DNA of 21,595 bases from a virus. Positions 1 to 6,031 of the stretch are shown here, one piece after another. The notes under the pieces are model-generated. The model ran no database searches. It had not been told where the DNA came from and worked only from the letters and a program-made list of their open reading frames with translations. How positions within the stretch are numbered: position 1 is the stretch's first letter; the number at the start of each line of letters is the position of its first letter. The stretch spans positions 1 to 21,595 of the IMG/VR virus record IMGVR_UViG_3300008111_001184. The stretch is one strand, 5' to 3'. The position numbers were made by a program, and so were the translations under genes.

Positions 1-65
1 TAAATGTCATAGGCACGTTCGCCTTTGTTTGTGGATTCAACCACCATAGGTACTAAGTGAGGCAT
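1..65 (-). CDS. clpP: ATP-dependent Clp protease proteolytic subunit, N-terminal fragment (runs off window)
   Basis: Only the first 21 codons lie in the window. The peptide begins MPHLVPMVVESTNKGERAYD, which closely matches the start of bacterial ClpP, whose usual form is LVPMVVEQT..RGERSYDIYSRLL. ClpP is the tetradecameric serine protease that works with Clp unfoldases; the catalytic Ser/His/Asp lie outside the window. The chosen ATG is preceded by an AAGGA Shine-Dalgarno about 7 nt upstream, just past the TGA of the upstream gene, so it belongs to the same leftward operon. A slightly earlier ATG that overlaps that TGA hits a stop after five codons. Phage ClpP could serve as a maturation protease or as an accessory protease borrowed from a host. 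The identification rests on this short but highly characteristic N-terminus. Confidence 0.72.
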   Translation of the reverse strand, partial: MPHLVPMVVESTNKGERAYDI

Positions 66-66
66 T

Positions 67-771
67 TCATTCCTTTGCTAATGCGAAATTAAAGAGTTTA
101 TAAAAATACATTTGATCTATTCTATCAACATTATAATAGGTATCCAAGGTCACTGTCACCTTTTCAGTGACCAATTGCTTGAACATTTCCAATAAAGGAT
201 TGTCGTTGGCGATTTCGATGTTGTACAAGTACTTGTTATCTGTAAACCAAAATCTATTAAGATTTCGTTTTTGTTGTCTGCATGATGTAGTACGCAAATA
301 TGTCAACGTTAATTGATGTTTGGTGTTGGGAGTCTTGATGCTGCCAATCCTAGGCACATCTGTGGTATTGTACTGCTTTTTGAAATCGTCGTATATCATA
401 TCTTCATCGTAAAAGTAAGGAAGTTTATAATATATACCTGCGTCTTTGTCCTTACAGGTGTGAATACGATTTTCCAAAAGATAACACACTCTGCCTCTAA
501 AATCACTCAGTGACCTGTTGCTGGCTAGATTGTTCCAAAAATATTTCTTACCATAATATTTTCTAACTTGTTCTGCTAGATCCCTAATATCGTCGTTGAC
601 GTTTTCAAATACACGTAGATCTTCCAACGAATAGTAAACTCCAGGGTTACGATCCATCAGGTCTTTCAAAGACACAGACAGCACCAGGGGGTCTTCTTTA
701 AACTTCGTTTCTTTTTCTTGATAAGTTGAGTTAAAGATATTGTCCAACTCATTGACTAGGATACTGCTCAT
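67..771 (-). CDS. Hypothetical phage protein, 234 aa
   Basis: I do not recognise this protein. It is soluble-looking, rich in Tyr, Asp and Lys, with no signal peptide or membrane segment and no obvious catalytic motif. The middle part (about residues 45-125) is rich in aromatic and charged residues. The start is firm: the ATG overlaps the stop of the preceding gene as TAATG and is preceded by a strong GGAGGGAAG ribosome site. It sits between a 78-aa ORF and clpP in a tightly coupled leftward operon. Confidence 0.8.
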   Translation of the reverse strand: MSSILVNELDNIFNSTYQEKETKFKEDPLVLSVSLKDLMDRNPGVYYSLEDLRVFENVNDDIRDLAEQVRKYYGKKYFWNNLASNRSLSDFRGRVCYLLENRIHTCKDKDAGIYYKLPYFYDEDMIYDDFKKQYNTTDVPRIGSIKTPNTKHQLTLTYLRTTSCRQQKRNLNRFWFTDNKYLYNIEIANDNPLLEMFKQLVTEKVTVTLDTYYNVDRIDQMYFYKLFNFALAKE

Positions 772-1007
772 TATCTTCCCTCCGAATATCGTTGACCACG
801 TGGACCATTGCTAACAAAATCTATTCCAGCCATGCGACCTTCATAGGCTCTGCCATTCCAATTCATTAACAGTTTAACGCTCTTGTTTAAAACCACAGTT
901 AGATTACGACCTTCGTTGAAGTCCATGATTTCTGCTGTTACTGTTTTTCCAGAATTTGCTTGTTTGATTTCACAAGTGTTTTCAAAGCGTGTCTTTATGT
1001 TGCTCAT
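771..1007 (-). CDS. Hypothetical small phage protein, 78 aa
   Basis: A small basic protein of unknown role. The sequence alternates short beta-like stretches (TVTAEIMDF, LTVVLNKSVKLLMNW) and ends in an Arg/Gly-rich tail (GPRGQRYSEGR), which suggests a small beta-barrel or nucleic-acid-associated fold, but this is inference. Its start lies 26 nt inside the end of the upstream gene in another frame and its stop overlaps the next start (TAATG). No strong Shine-Dalgarno is seen, so translation is probably coupled. Confidence 0.7.
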   Translation of the reverse strand: MSNIKTRFENTCEIKQANSGKTVTAEIMDFNEGRNLTVVLNKSVKLLMNWNGRAYEGRMAGIDFVSNGPRGQRYSEGR

Positions 1008-1335
1008 CTTTAACTATATTCCAAATAAGATCATAATTATCCCTAGCCTTTTTAAGTGCAGGGTACCGTTCCATCATCTCTGCCATGGACTGCTCTTCTT
1101 TTTGTCTTTGTCTAGCCCAGTCTAGTAAACTTTCTGCTTCAGGTGTAAGACCAACAGTGGCATAGTTTGCCTCAATGGGTTTCCACATGTTACCATCATT
1201 TACTTCCATGGTATTCATGTTGGGATTCCAACGCACCATACCAGCGCCTGCGGCCCCAGGACTGATATATGGGTTTGCTGAATTCCCACCAGACACTATT
1301 GTGTACTTTCCTGACTGCATTATACCTTTGATCAT
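982..1335 (-). CDS. Hypothetical phage protein, 117 aa, virion-protein-like N-terminal half
   Basis: The N-terminal half (residues 7-55) reads like the 'GMVRWNPNMNTMEVNDGNMW' segments found in phage fibre and structural proteins, where a short beta-strand repeat describes a value attached to a field. The C-terminal half is helical and charged (EAESLLDWARQRQKEEQSMA) and may form a coiled coil. The ATG overlaps the TGA of the upstream 46-aa gene as ATGA. A structural or assembly role is possible but not shown. The last 26 nt overlap the next gene. Confidence 0.72.
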   Translation of the reverse strand: MIKGIMQSGKYTIVSGGNSANPYISPGAAGAGMVRWNPNMNTMEVNDGNMWKPIEANYATVGLTPEAESLLDWARQRQKEEQSMAEMMERYPALKKARDNYDLIWNIVKDEQHKDTL

Positions 1336-1472
1336 GATGCCATGGCCTTTGCTATTACTAGTTTTGCTTCAGTAAATTCGTTATTCAATAATTGTTTTTC
1401 AATTTCCTGAAGACGCCATTCCTGCCAACCATAATAAGGCTGTGTCCATGAAATTCTATAGATCAAATTCAT
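1332..1472 (-). CDS. Very small phage protein, 46 aa
   Basis: This short ORF (MNLIYRISWTQPYYGWQEW...) exactly fills the space between two larger genes: its ATG overlaps the TGA of the upstream gene (ATGA) and its own TGA overlaps the next ATG (ATGA). That double coupling is the main reason to accept it. It begins with an aromatic-rich stretch and continues as one amphipathic helix ending in AKAMAS. No family is recognised and no function can be given. Confidence 0.62.
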   Translation of the reverse strand: MNLIYRISWTQPYYGWQEWRLQEIEKQLLNNEFTEAKLVIAKAMAS

Positions 1473-1909
1473 CGATATTCCTTGTCAAGGTCAACATTGG
1501 TCAACCCTGCTACCATTTGAAACTTATCCCAGGCCGCTTTGGCTGTGGGATTCTTTTCTAATTCTGAACTGGGCAATACTGTTTCCAGCCAAATTTCAGG
1601 ACGTCGACTTGGGCGAGCACCAAACTTGCGTGGCTGGTGAAGTTTACCAGTTTCCCAAAGTTCAATGCTGACGCTACGGAATCGACTCTCATCCATGTAA
1701 CCAGCCCACTCTGGATTGCTATGGCTAAAGAATCCTTGACTGTAGCCATTGTCTGTGCCGCCACCGTAGCCAATCCATATGCCCCGCCACTGATCATCGT
1801 CATTGGGGTCAAAATCTGTACGAGTAATCAATACTAACACATCGTTGATGTCTACTACACCGTCAACTATATCTTTCACGCAACGGCTATAACTAAGTCC
1901 AATTTTCAT
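1469..1909 (-). CDS. Conserved phage hypothetical protein, 146 aa
   Basis: The protein starts MKIGLSYSRCVKDIVDG and continues DINDVLVLITRTDFDPND, a pattern I associate with a conserved family of uncharacterised proteins in tailed phages. There is a Gly-rich segment (IWIGYGGGTDNGY, residues 45-58) followed by Trp-rich and Arg-rich parts. No catalytic motif is clear. The ATG follows the metallophosphoesterase stop with a 1-nt gap, preceded by a weak AGAG site, so translational coupling is likely. It may be functionally tied to that enzyme, but this is inference from position only. Confidence 0.75.
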   Translation of the reverse strand: MKIGLSYSRCVKDIVDGVVDINDVLVLITRTDFDPNDDDQWRGIWIGYGGGTDNGYSQGFFSHSNPEWAGYMDESRFRSVSIELWETGKLHQPRKFGARPSRRPEIWLETVLPSSELEKNPTAKAAWDKFQMVAGLTNVDLDKEYR

Positions 1910-1910
1910 A

Positions 1911-2756
1911 TTAAATCTCTATAATAAAGTTAGGGTTAAAATCGGGGTTTTCATCATTGTACCCTCTTGGGTTGCAAACAACACGAGTATTGCCAATGGT
2001 GTAGTCAAAACACTGATGCATGTGTCCATGTGTCCACAATTTGATACGGTCGTGATCTAGAATATACTCACTCAAGTCACTGGCGTATCCACCATTCATT
2101 AAATGATCAGTTTTGTACTGCTCATGAATACTCAAATGACTGGGAGCATGATGGCTACAAACAACCACTTTGGCATCTTGAGGCAAGCCCAACATCACGG
2201 ACTTGAAGTATTCCAAAGTACGACGATGTTCGCTCACAGTGCGAGAAGGCAAAAACTTTCTAAAGTTTTCTTTGGCCACACGAATCAATCTAAAATCATT
2301 CATGGAATGTTCAAGATGATACAGTGTTAGACTGTCTGCTTTGTTGCAGTCAGTCCACATTGTGCCTCCGATGAATGTTACATCGTCGATTTGCTTGGTG
2401 CCCTGGTCTAACAGATAGACATTATCAAGCCCCATGGAGTCCAAAGAATCTTGAATATAAGAAGCACTGAGATCGAACTTGCCATGATAGTGTTCATGGT
2501 TGCCCATGATGTAGATCACATGAGGGAATTGGAAACTACAACGCTTAAAGAAATCTCTATATCTTTGAGCAGCCGCCTGCCTACGTCCCAAATTTGGAAT
2601 CACAGTAGGATCCATTGGATGCACAGGTGGATGATCGTGGAGATCCTGCGTGACGCAGATATCACCGCTGAGTACCAAAACATCTGCACCAAGGTCATTC
2701 TTGATATGGATGTCTTCGAATTCTAAATGTAGGTCTGATACAACTTGGATTTTCAT
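1911..2756 (-). CDS. Calcineurin-like metallophosphoesterase, 281 aa
   Basis: All signature motifs of the calcineurin-like phosphoesterase superfamily are present: D8-L-H10, G31-D32, G85-N-H-E-H89, the H202/H203 pair in CSHHAPS, and H243-G-H245-M-H247. These ligands bind a dinuclear metal centre that hydrolyses phosphomonoesters or phosphodiesters. The substrate cannot be inferred; nucleotides, nucleic acid ends or cyclic nucleotides are all possible in this family. Length is normal for a single-domain enzyme. A perfect sigma70-type promoter sits directly upstream, with only six bases between the -10 and the ATG, and no Shine-Dalgarno is seen, so the mRNA is predicted to be leaderless. A second, unrelated-looking member of the superfamily occurs at 15.2-15.8 kb. 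Confidence 0.93.
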   Translation of the reverse strand: MKIQVVSDLHLEFEDIHIKNDLGADVLVLSGDICVTQDLHDHPPVHPMDPTVIPNLGRRQAAAQRYRDFFKRCSFQFPHVIYIMGNHEHYHGKFDLSASYIQDSLDSMGLDNVYLLDQGTKQIDDVTFIGGTMWTDCNKADSLTLYHLEHSMNDFRLIRVAKENFRKFLPSRTVSEHRRTLEYFKSVMLGLPQDAKVVVCSHHAPSHLSIHEQYKTDHLMNGGYASDLSEYILDHDRIKLWTHGHMHQCFDYTIGNTRVVCNPRGYNDENPDFNPNFIIEI

Positions 2757-2762
2757 ACTGTT

Positions 2763-2791
2763 ATTATAGCACTAAAACTGTTTGTTGTCAA
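2763..2791 (-). promoter_or_regulatory. Sigma70-type promoter for the metallophosphoesterase
   Basis: On the minus strand, a consensus -35 TTGACA (2786-2791) is followed after exactly 17 bp by a consensus -10 TATAAT (2763-2768) with an extended TGC before it. It lies mostly within the end of the upstream gene. The predicted +1 falls on or next to the A of the ATG at 2756. Confidence 0.85.
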
Positions 2792-3140
2792 TGAAGGATC
2801 CCCACTTTAAACTCCAGTATGTGTAATCTTTGGCTAAAAGTTTTGCTGTGACTGCATATTTGTAACCGTAACTTGTAGGATCAGCATGCCTATGCCACAT
2901 GGGTTGTTCTACACTATGACTCATTACCCAGGAACCGCTCTCGCTATTTTGCCATTTCATTAAAGGTTCGGCGGCATACAAGTCTGGATCTTCAACATCG
3001 CCCATGCTAAAAGTATGTACTACTACATTTTTAATTTCATGCACACGGTCGCCAATCACTTGATATTGATGTTTGTAAGTTCCCAAAGTCGGCTTATCTT
3101 CACTGCTTGGAATGCCTATGGGAGATCTATCATTCATCAT
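2772..3140 (-). CDS. Conserved phage hypothetical protein, 122 aa
   Basis: The protein starts MMNDRSPIGIPSS and contains a His/Trp/Tyr-rich block SVEQPMWHRHADPTSYGYKY near residues 76-95, ending in a segment with several Trp and Tyr. It looks like a small globular, mainly beta protein. I recognise it only as a type of uncharacterised protein seen in tailed phages. The start overlaps the upstream TGA (ATGA); a second ATG at codon 2 is equally possible. The 3' end carries the -35 and spacer of the next promoter. Confidence 0.75.
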   Translation of the reverse strand: MMNDRSPIGIPSSEDKPTLGTYKHQYQVIGDRVHEIKNVVVHTFSMGDVEDPDLYAAEPLMKWQNSESGSWVMSHSVEQPMWHRHADPTSYGYKYAVTAKLLAKDYTYWSLKWGSFIDNKQF

Positions 3141-3391
3141 TTTATTTCATCGGACGTTTCGATAAAGTCTTTGATAATCAAATTCAATGCTTCGATTCTA
3201 CGCATATTACCTGATACGTCTTCGGGGTGCATCCAGTACCCGTCTGGATTATCGTCCGTCCTGGGATTCTTCTTCCATTGTGCCAATTCTTTTTTAAGAT
3301 ACGCACGATAGTCTTTTAGATTAAGACTAGTGATGCGATCCGCAGTTTCACCATCGATCCACTGATAGGGCTTATGCTTTGCTCGGCTCAT
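3137..3391 (-). CDS. Hypothetical small phage protein, 84 aa
   Basis: A charged protein with a 'DGYWMHPEDVSGNMRRIEAL' core (residues 49-68) followed by a helix. The helices suggest a small alpha-helical fold; no function is known to me. The ATG follows directly after the TAA of the upstream 59-aa gene without overlap, and the TGA overlaps the next ATG. Part of the continuous leftward operon. Confidence 0.72.
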   Translation of the reverse strand: MSRAKHKPYQWIDGETADRITSLNLKDYRAYLKKELAQWKKNPRTDDNPDGYWMHPEDVSGNMRRIEALNLIIKDFIETSDEIK

Positions 3392-3571
3392 TTATGCTCC
3401 GTAATATGTGTTGTCAGGATGATCTTCTTCGGCCAATTCGGGAGTATTCCAAACATTTCTAGCCTGCCATTCTTTGATCTTTTTCAATCGTTCGGCATCG
3501 GTCAACTCGTAGCACCTAGGGTTACGATCTGGTTGGCGTAGTGTTTCTATACCTCGTTTAAGTAACTTCAT
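3392..3571 (-). CDS. Very small phage protein, 59 aa
   Basis: MKLLKRGIETLRQPDRNPRC begins this short basic-then-acidic protein, with one helical segment (DAERLKKIKEWQARN) and an acidic tail. Its ATG overlaps the TGA of the upstream gene (ATGA) and its TAA directly abuts the next ATG, so it fills a gap that would otherwise be empty in a fully packed operon. No family is recognised. Confidence comes from packing and from plausible composition. Confidence 0.66.
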   Translation of the reverse strand: MKLLKRGIETLRQPDRNPRCYELTDAERLKKIKEWQARNVWNTPELAEEDHPDNTYYGA

Positions 3572-3846
3572 TCTTCAACTCCGAAATGTTTCTTACTCTT
3601 TTCTATCAGTTTAGCAAAGTGTTCGATCTTACCTTCGTGCCATCTGACATCAAAGTCATTACAGGCAGTAGATTTATATCCTTTTACTAATTCAGTCTCT
3701 GTTTCCAAAATGCCAATACATTCCTGAACAATCAACTCGGCGAACTTTTCTGGATCATCAATCGTATACTCGGGCCAAGTGTGCTGATTGCCGCTATTGT
3801 AGTGACCTCCAGCCTGCGACCAAAGTTCTTTAATTCGTTCGTTCAT
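3568..3846 (-). CDS. MNERIKEL-family phage protein, copy A, 92 aa
   Basis: This and the next gene upstream are paralogues. Both begin MNERIKEL, contain a central FAELIV[QR]ECI helix and end in KHFGVEE. This copy is longer, with an added region around residues 50-80 (STACNDFDVRWHEGKIEHFA). Proteins of this pattern are widespread in T4-like and other phages and have no established function. Start and stop both use ATGA overlaps. The matching nucleotide ends show a tandem duplication. Confidence 0.8.
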   Translation of the reverse strand: MNERIKELWSQAGGHYNSGNQHTWPEYTIDDPEKFAELIVQECIGILETETELVKGYKSTACNDFDVRWHEGKIEHFAKLIEKSKKHFGVEE

Positions 3847-4064
3847 TCTTCAACTCCGAAATGTTTCATCAACAGTTCCATCATATCACTAATGGCATTG
3901 TTCTTTTCTTTATAGTTGTCATTGTATACAATTTCACTTCCCATTATGCTTATACATTCCCGCACAATCAACTCGGCGAACTTGTTAACATCAAACAAGG
4001 CATAAGGCTCAGACTGGCTGGATTGCCAACATTGTTTTTCAAGTTCTTTAATTCGTTCGTTCAT
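3843..4064 (-). CDS. MNERIKEL-family phage protein, copy B, 73 aa
   Basis: Paralogue of the gene just downstream: same MNERIKEL start, same KFAELIVRECI core (residues 28-38) and same KHFGVEE end, with a different middle (EIVYNDNYKEKNNAISDMM). It is predicted to be helical and soluble. Function unknown. The start overlaps the TGA of the upstream 82-aa gene and the stop overlaps the start of copy A, so both copies are translated from one message. Confidence 0.8.
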   Translation of the reverse strand: MNERIKELEKQCWQSSQSEPYALFDVNKFAELIVRECISIMGSEIVYNDNYKEKNNAISDMMELLMKHFGVEE

Positions 4065-4309
4065 ACAATCTCCATTCCATATTCACTACGACGGTCAATA
4101 CCTTCATGTGGACAGTAGATCTCGCTCTGTGCCCAGTACCCTCTAAACTCAGCCTCACGACCGCGGACATCCTGCGTGGTGTAGAACTCTGATGACATCA
4201 GCCTGGTAAAGATCTGCATGGGTGCATCCAGTTCAAACACACAGTGGACATCGTGCTTTTGTAGCATCTCTTCAACCAGTTTGTATGTGATGTAGAAAGG
4301 TTTGTTCAT
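4061..4309 (-). CDS. Hypothetical small phage protein, 82 aa
   Basis: An acidic protein with aromatic residues spread along its length (FYITYKLVEEMLQKHDVHCVF at the N-terminus, AEFRGYWAQSEIYCPHEG near residues 53-70). A single Cys/His pair (CPHEG) is seen but no full metal site. I do not recognise it. It overlaps both neighbours by 4 nt (ATGA). Confidence 0.72.
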   Translation of the reverse strand: MNKPFYITYKLVEEMLQKHDVHCVFELDAPMQIFTRLMSSEFYTTQDVRGREAEFRGYWAQSEIYCPHEGIDRRSEYGMEIV

Positions 4310-4503
4310 TTCTTAAACCTCGGCATCACATTGTGTCCTGTGTATTGAAACGAGTCCAGCATGGGCAATAGGCCATGCAAATCATCAGCAGGGTGTCGTT
4401 GTATTACAGGCAAGCGTTCACCGTCAGTCAGCATGAAGTACAACTTTTCAGTGCCTTCTTCAATTTGATATTCAAAGATATATTGTAGATCTTCTATAGT
4501 CAT
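4306..4503 (-). CDS. Hypothetical small phage protein, 65 aa
   Basis: The reading frame is open further upstream with a possible TTG start, but the ATG at 4503 is chosen because an AGGTG ribosome site lies at the right distance and the sequence from there (MTIEDLQYIFEYQIEEGTEK) reads as a compact acidic domain. It has one hydrophobic helix-like start and a beta-like KLYFMLTDGERLPV segment. No family is recognised. The 84 nt between this start and the upstream gene hold no ORF; only a weak 5-bp stem (GCTTG/CGAGC) is visible. Confidence 0.66.
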   Translation of the reverse strand: MTIEDLQYIFEYQIEEGTEKLYFMLTDGERLPVIQRHPADDLHGLLPMLDSFQYTGHNVMPRFKK

Positions 4504-4587
4504 ATTAGCACCTATGGTTAACATGCCACAAGCCGTTTTGCTTGAAACGAGCAAAAGGTCCAAAGCATCTTACACAATGTAGTCGAT

Positions 4588-5028
4588 TCATTCTTCAAAT
4601 CCCGACATCTTCATTTCTCTTGAACGAAGACGTTCTTGTCTCTCTTCTTCGTGTTTGTCACACAGTGTACGGATCCATCCGCCTCCTCTGCGTGTACCTG
4701 GTGCGCAACATTCTTCACAACAAGTTGCCGCCCAGGATTCTGCCATACGCACCATGCCGTGAACATTGTCATCACCGCCTTGGTAGTAGAAACGCAAGCC
4801 GCCGAATTTTTCTTTGATCTGTTCTACAACCACTTGCGGAACTACAGGGTGTTTCTCGTGATTCTTATTTTGCCAATCAATGTGATTTTGGATGTTAGCA
4901 CACAATGCTTCAAGAATTGGCCACCAGCCTTCACCTACAGCGAAGCCGCCATATTTGTTGGCAAACATTTTTGGATAAGTTTCTTCCATGCGTTTGACAA
5001 ATTTATCATATTTTGTTTCTTCGGTCAT
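4588..5028 (-). CDS. Conserved phage protein with Cys-rich C-terminus, 146 aa
   Basis: The C-terminal third carries CCEECC (residues about 105-110) followed by GTRRGGGWIRTLCDKH, giving a C-X2-C ... C-X2-H arrangement that would suit a zinc site. The centre has a strongly conserved-looking 'QIKEKFGGLRFYYQGGDD' block (about 76-93) that I know from uncharacterised phage proteins. Function is unknown; a small zinc-stabilised nucleic-acid or protein binding module is a reasonable inference. The ATG overlaps the stop of the dehydrogenase upstream as ATGA. It ends GFEE, similar to the MNERIKEL genes that follow. Confidence 0.78.
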   Translation of the reverse strand: MTEETKYDKFVKRMEETYPKMFANKYGGFAVGEGWWPILEALCANIQNHIDWQNKNHEKHPVVPQVVVEQIKEKFGGLRFYYQGGDDNVHGMVRMAESWAATCCEECCAPGTRRGGGWIRTLCDKHEEERQERLRSREMKMSGFEE

Positions 5029-5810
5029 GACAGTTTCCTATGTTTTTTATTAATGTCTTCTACTCTACCCAACAATTCTAACTCTGTATCTAAATCCAAT
5101 GCTTCCATTTGTATAGCCGCAACGTCTTTGGGGAAACATGCACCTCCCCAACCGTATTCGCCGTCCGGCCCAGGCACATCCATGTGTGTTGTTCCAATGC
5201 GACAATCATGTCTAGACAGTTCTTTTATACCATGCCAATCAACTTCTTCCAAATCCGCTAACTTTTTAAAGTCATTCATAAAAGTTACTTTGGTGGCAAG
5301 GTAACTGTTCATCATATACTTGAACAGACTAGCACTTTTTATATCAGTCATTATAAAGTTTTTGTTCATGACATTACCTGACTGAATTACATTCCTAGCA
5401 AGTTCACAAAACTTCATGTCCCCACCTAACACAAAGTTATCAGTGGTGTGATAATCTTTTATGTGGTTACGAGCAGTTAAAAATTCAGGACAATGAACAA
5501 TGTTGGGATAGGATTGTTGAAGTTGCTCATAGACACTGGGAGGTGCAGTAGTCTTACAAATAATTGGAACACTGTCTTTGAAGTTTATCAAAAACAAATC
5601 TTTCAAAGTACTTTCAAGTATGCTGGTATCACAGTGTCCATTTTCTGTACTGGGACTAGGCACACATACATAAATGGCATCACAGGTTAGAAATTCTGAT
5701 TTATTAACACTGTCAGGAAATTTAGGATCGTGGATCAACACTTGGTCATGCTTGTGTGCCCAACCAATAGCCGAACCTACATATCCATATCCTACGATTC
5801 CTATTTTCAT
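5025..5810 (-). CDS. Short UDP-glucose/GDP-mannose dehydrogenase family protein, 261 aa
   Basis: The start MKIGIVGYGYVGSAIGWAHK is a Rossmann fold with the GxGYVG dinucleotide motif (residues 7-12). Further family motifs follow in order: VCVPSPS (48-54), CPEFLT with E109, FKYMMNSYLA with K164 and N168, and WGGACFPKD with the catalytic Cys at 225. In known enzymes this machinery oxidises the sugar-nucleotide C6 hydroxyl to a carboxylate in two NAD-dependent steps. Full-length members are about 390-450 aa; this one stops shortly after the central domain, so the C-terminal UDP-binding domain is absent. The frame is open 24 codons further upstream, but the ATG at 5810 overlaps the TGA of the previous gene (ATGA) and starts at the beginning of the fold. 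A role in capsule or glycan precursor synthesis is inference. Confidence 0.88.
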   Translation of the reverse strand: MKIGIVGYGYVGSAIGWAHKHDQVLIHDPKFPDSVNKSEFLTCDAIYVCVPSPSTENGHCDTSILESTLKDLFLINFKDSVPIICKTTAPPSVYEQLQQSYPNIVHCPEFLTARNHIKDYHTTDNFVLGGDMKFCELARNVIQSGNVMNKNFIMTDIKSASLFKYMMNSYLATKVTFMNDFKKLADLEEVDWHGIKELSRHDCRIGTTHMDVPGPDGEYGWGGACFPKDVAAIQMEALDLDTELELLGRVEDINKKHRKLS

Positions 5811-6031
5811 CTTAGTGCATCCATTGTTAATTCTTTGCCGTAGACATGCGCCACAGGTTTGATCCAACCAGCATCCATGCACTGCATTAGAATCTGTCTA
5901 TACTCAGTTGGACATTTTTCACTGATTTCAAAACCCGCTCTAGGACAAGTAACATATTTGTCTGTGAGCATGAATTTGGGATCGCCCTGACGAATGGTCC
6001 TAATGTTGCTTTGATGTGTTGTGAAGTTCAA
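5807..6031 (-). CDS. Small phage protein with TTG start, 74 aa
   Basis: Start chosen at a TTG that overlaps the ligase TGA as TTGA, because GGAGAAAAG lies at ideal distance upstream; the first internal ATG (codon 21) has no ribosome site. The protein has two separated Cys-containing blocks (KYVTCPRAGFEISEKCP, residues 25-41; QCMDAGW, 50-56). It looks like a short globular protein; no function is known. The stop overlaps the dehydrogenase start. Confidence 0.72.
   Translation of the reverse strand: MNFTTHQSNIRTIRQGDPKFMLTDKYVTCPRAGFEISEKCPTEYRQILMQCMDAGWIKPVAHVYGKELTMDALR

Noticed and set aside
4504-4563. TTG-initiated 20-codon extension of the 65-aa gene
   Set aside because: No ribosome site at the TTG, while AGGTG precedes the ATG at 4503.
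4636-5304. Plus-strand frame of 222 codons
   Set aside because: It lies opposite two well-supported minus-strand genes, is Cys/Phe/Ser-rich in the way of antisense shadows, and has no ribosome site.
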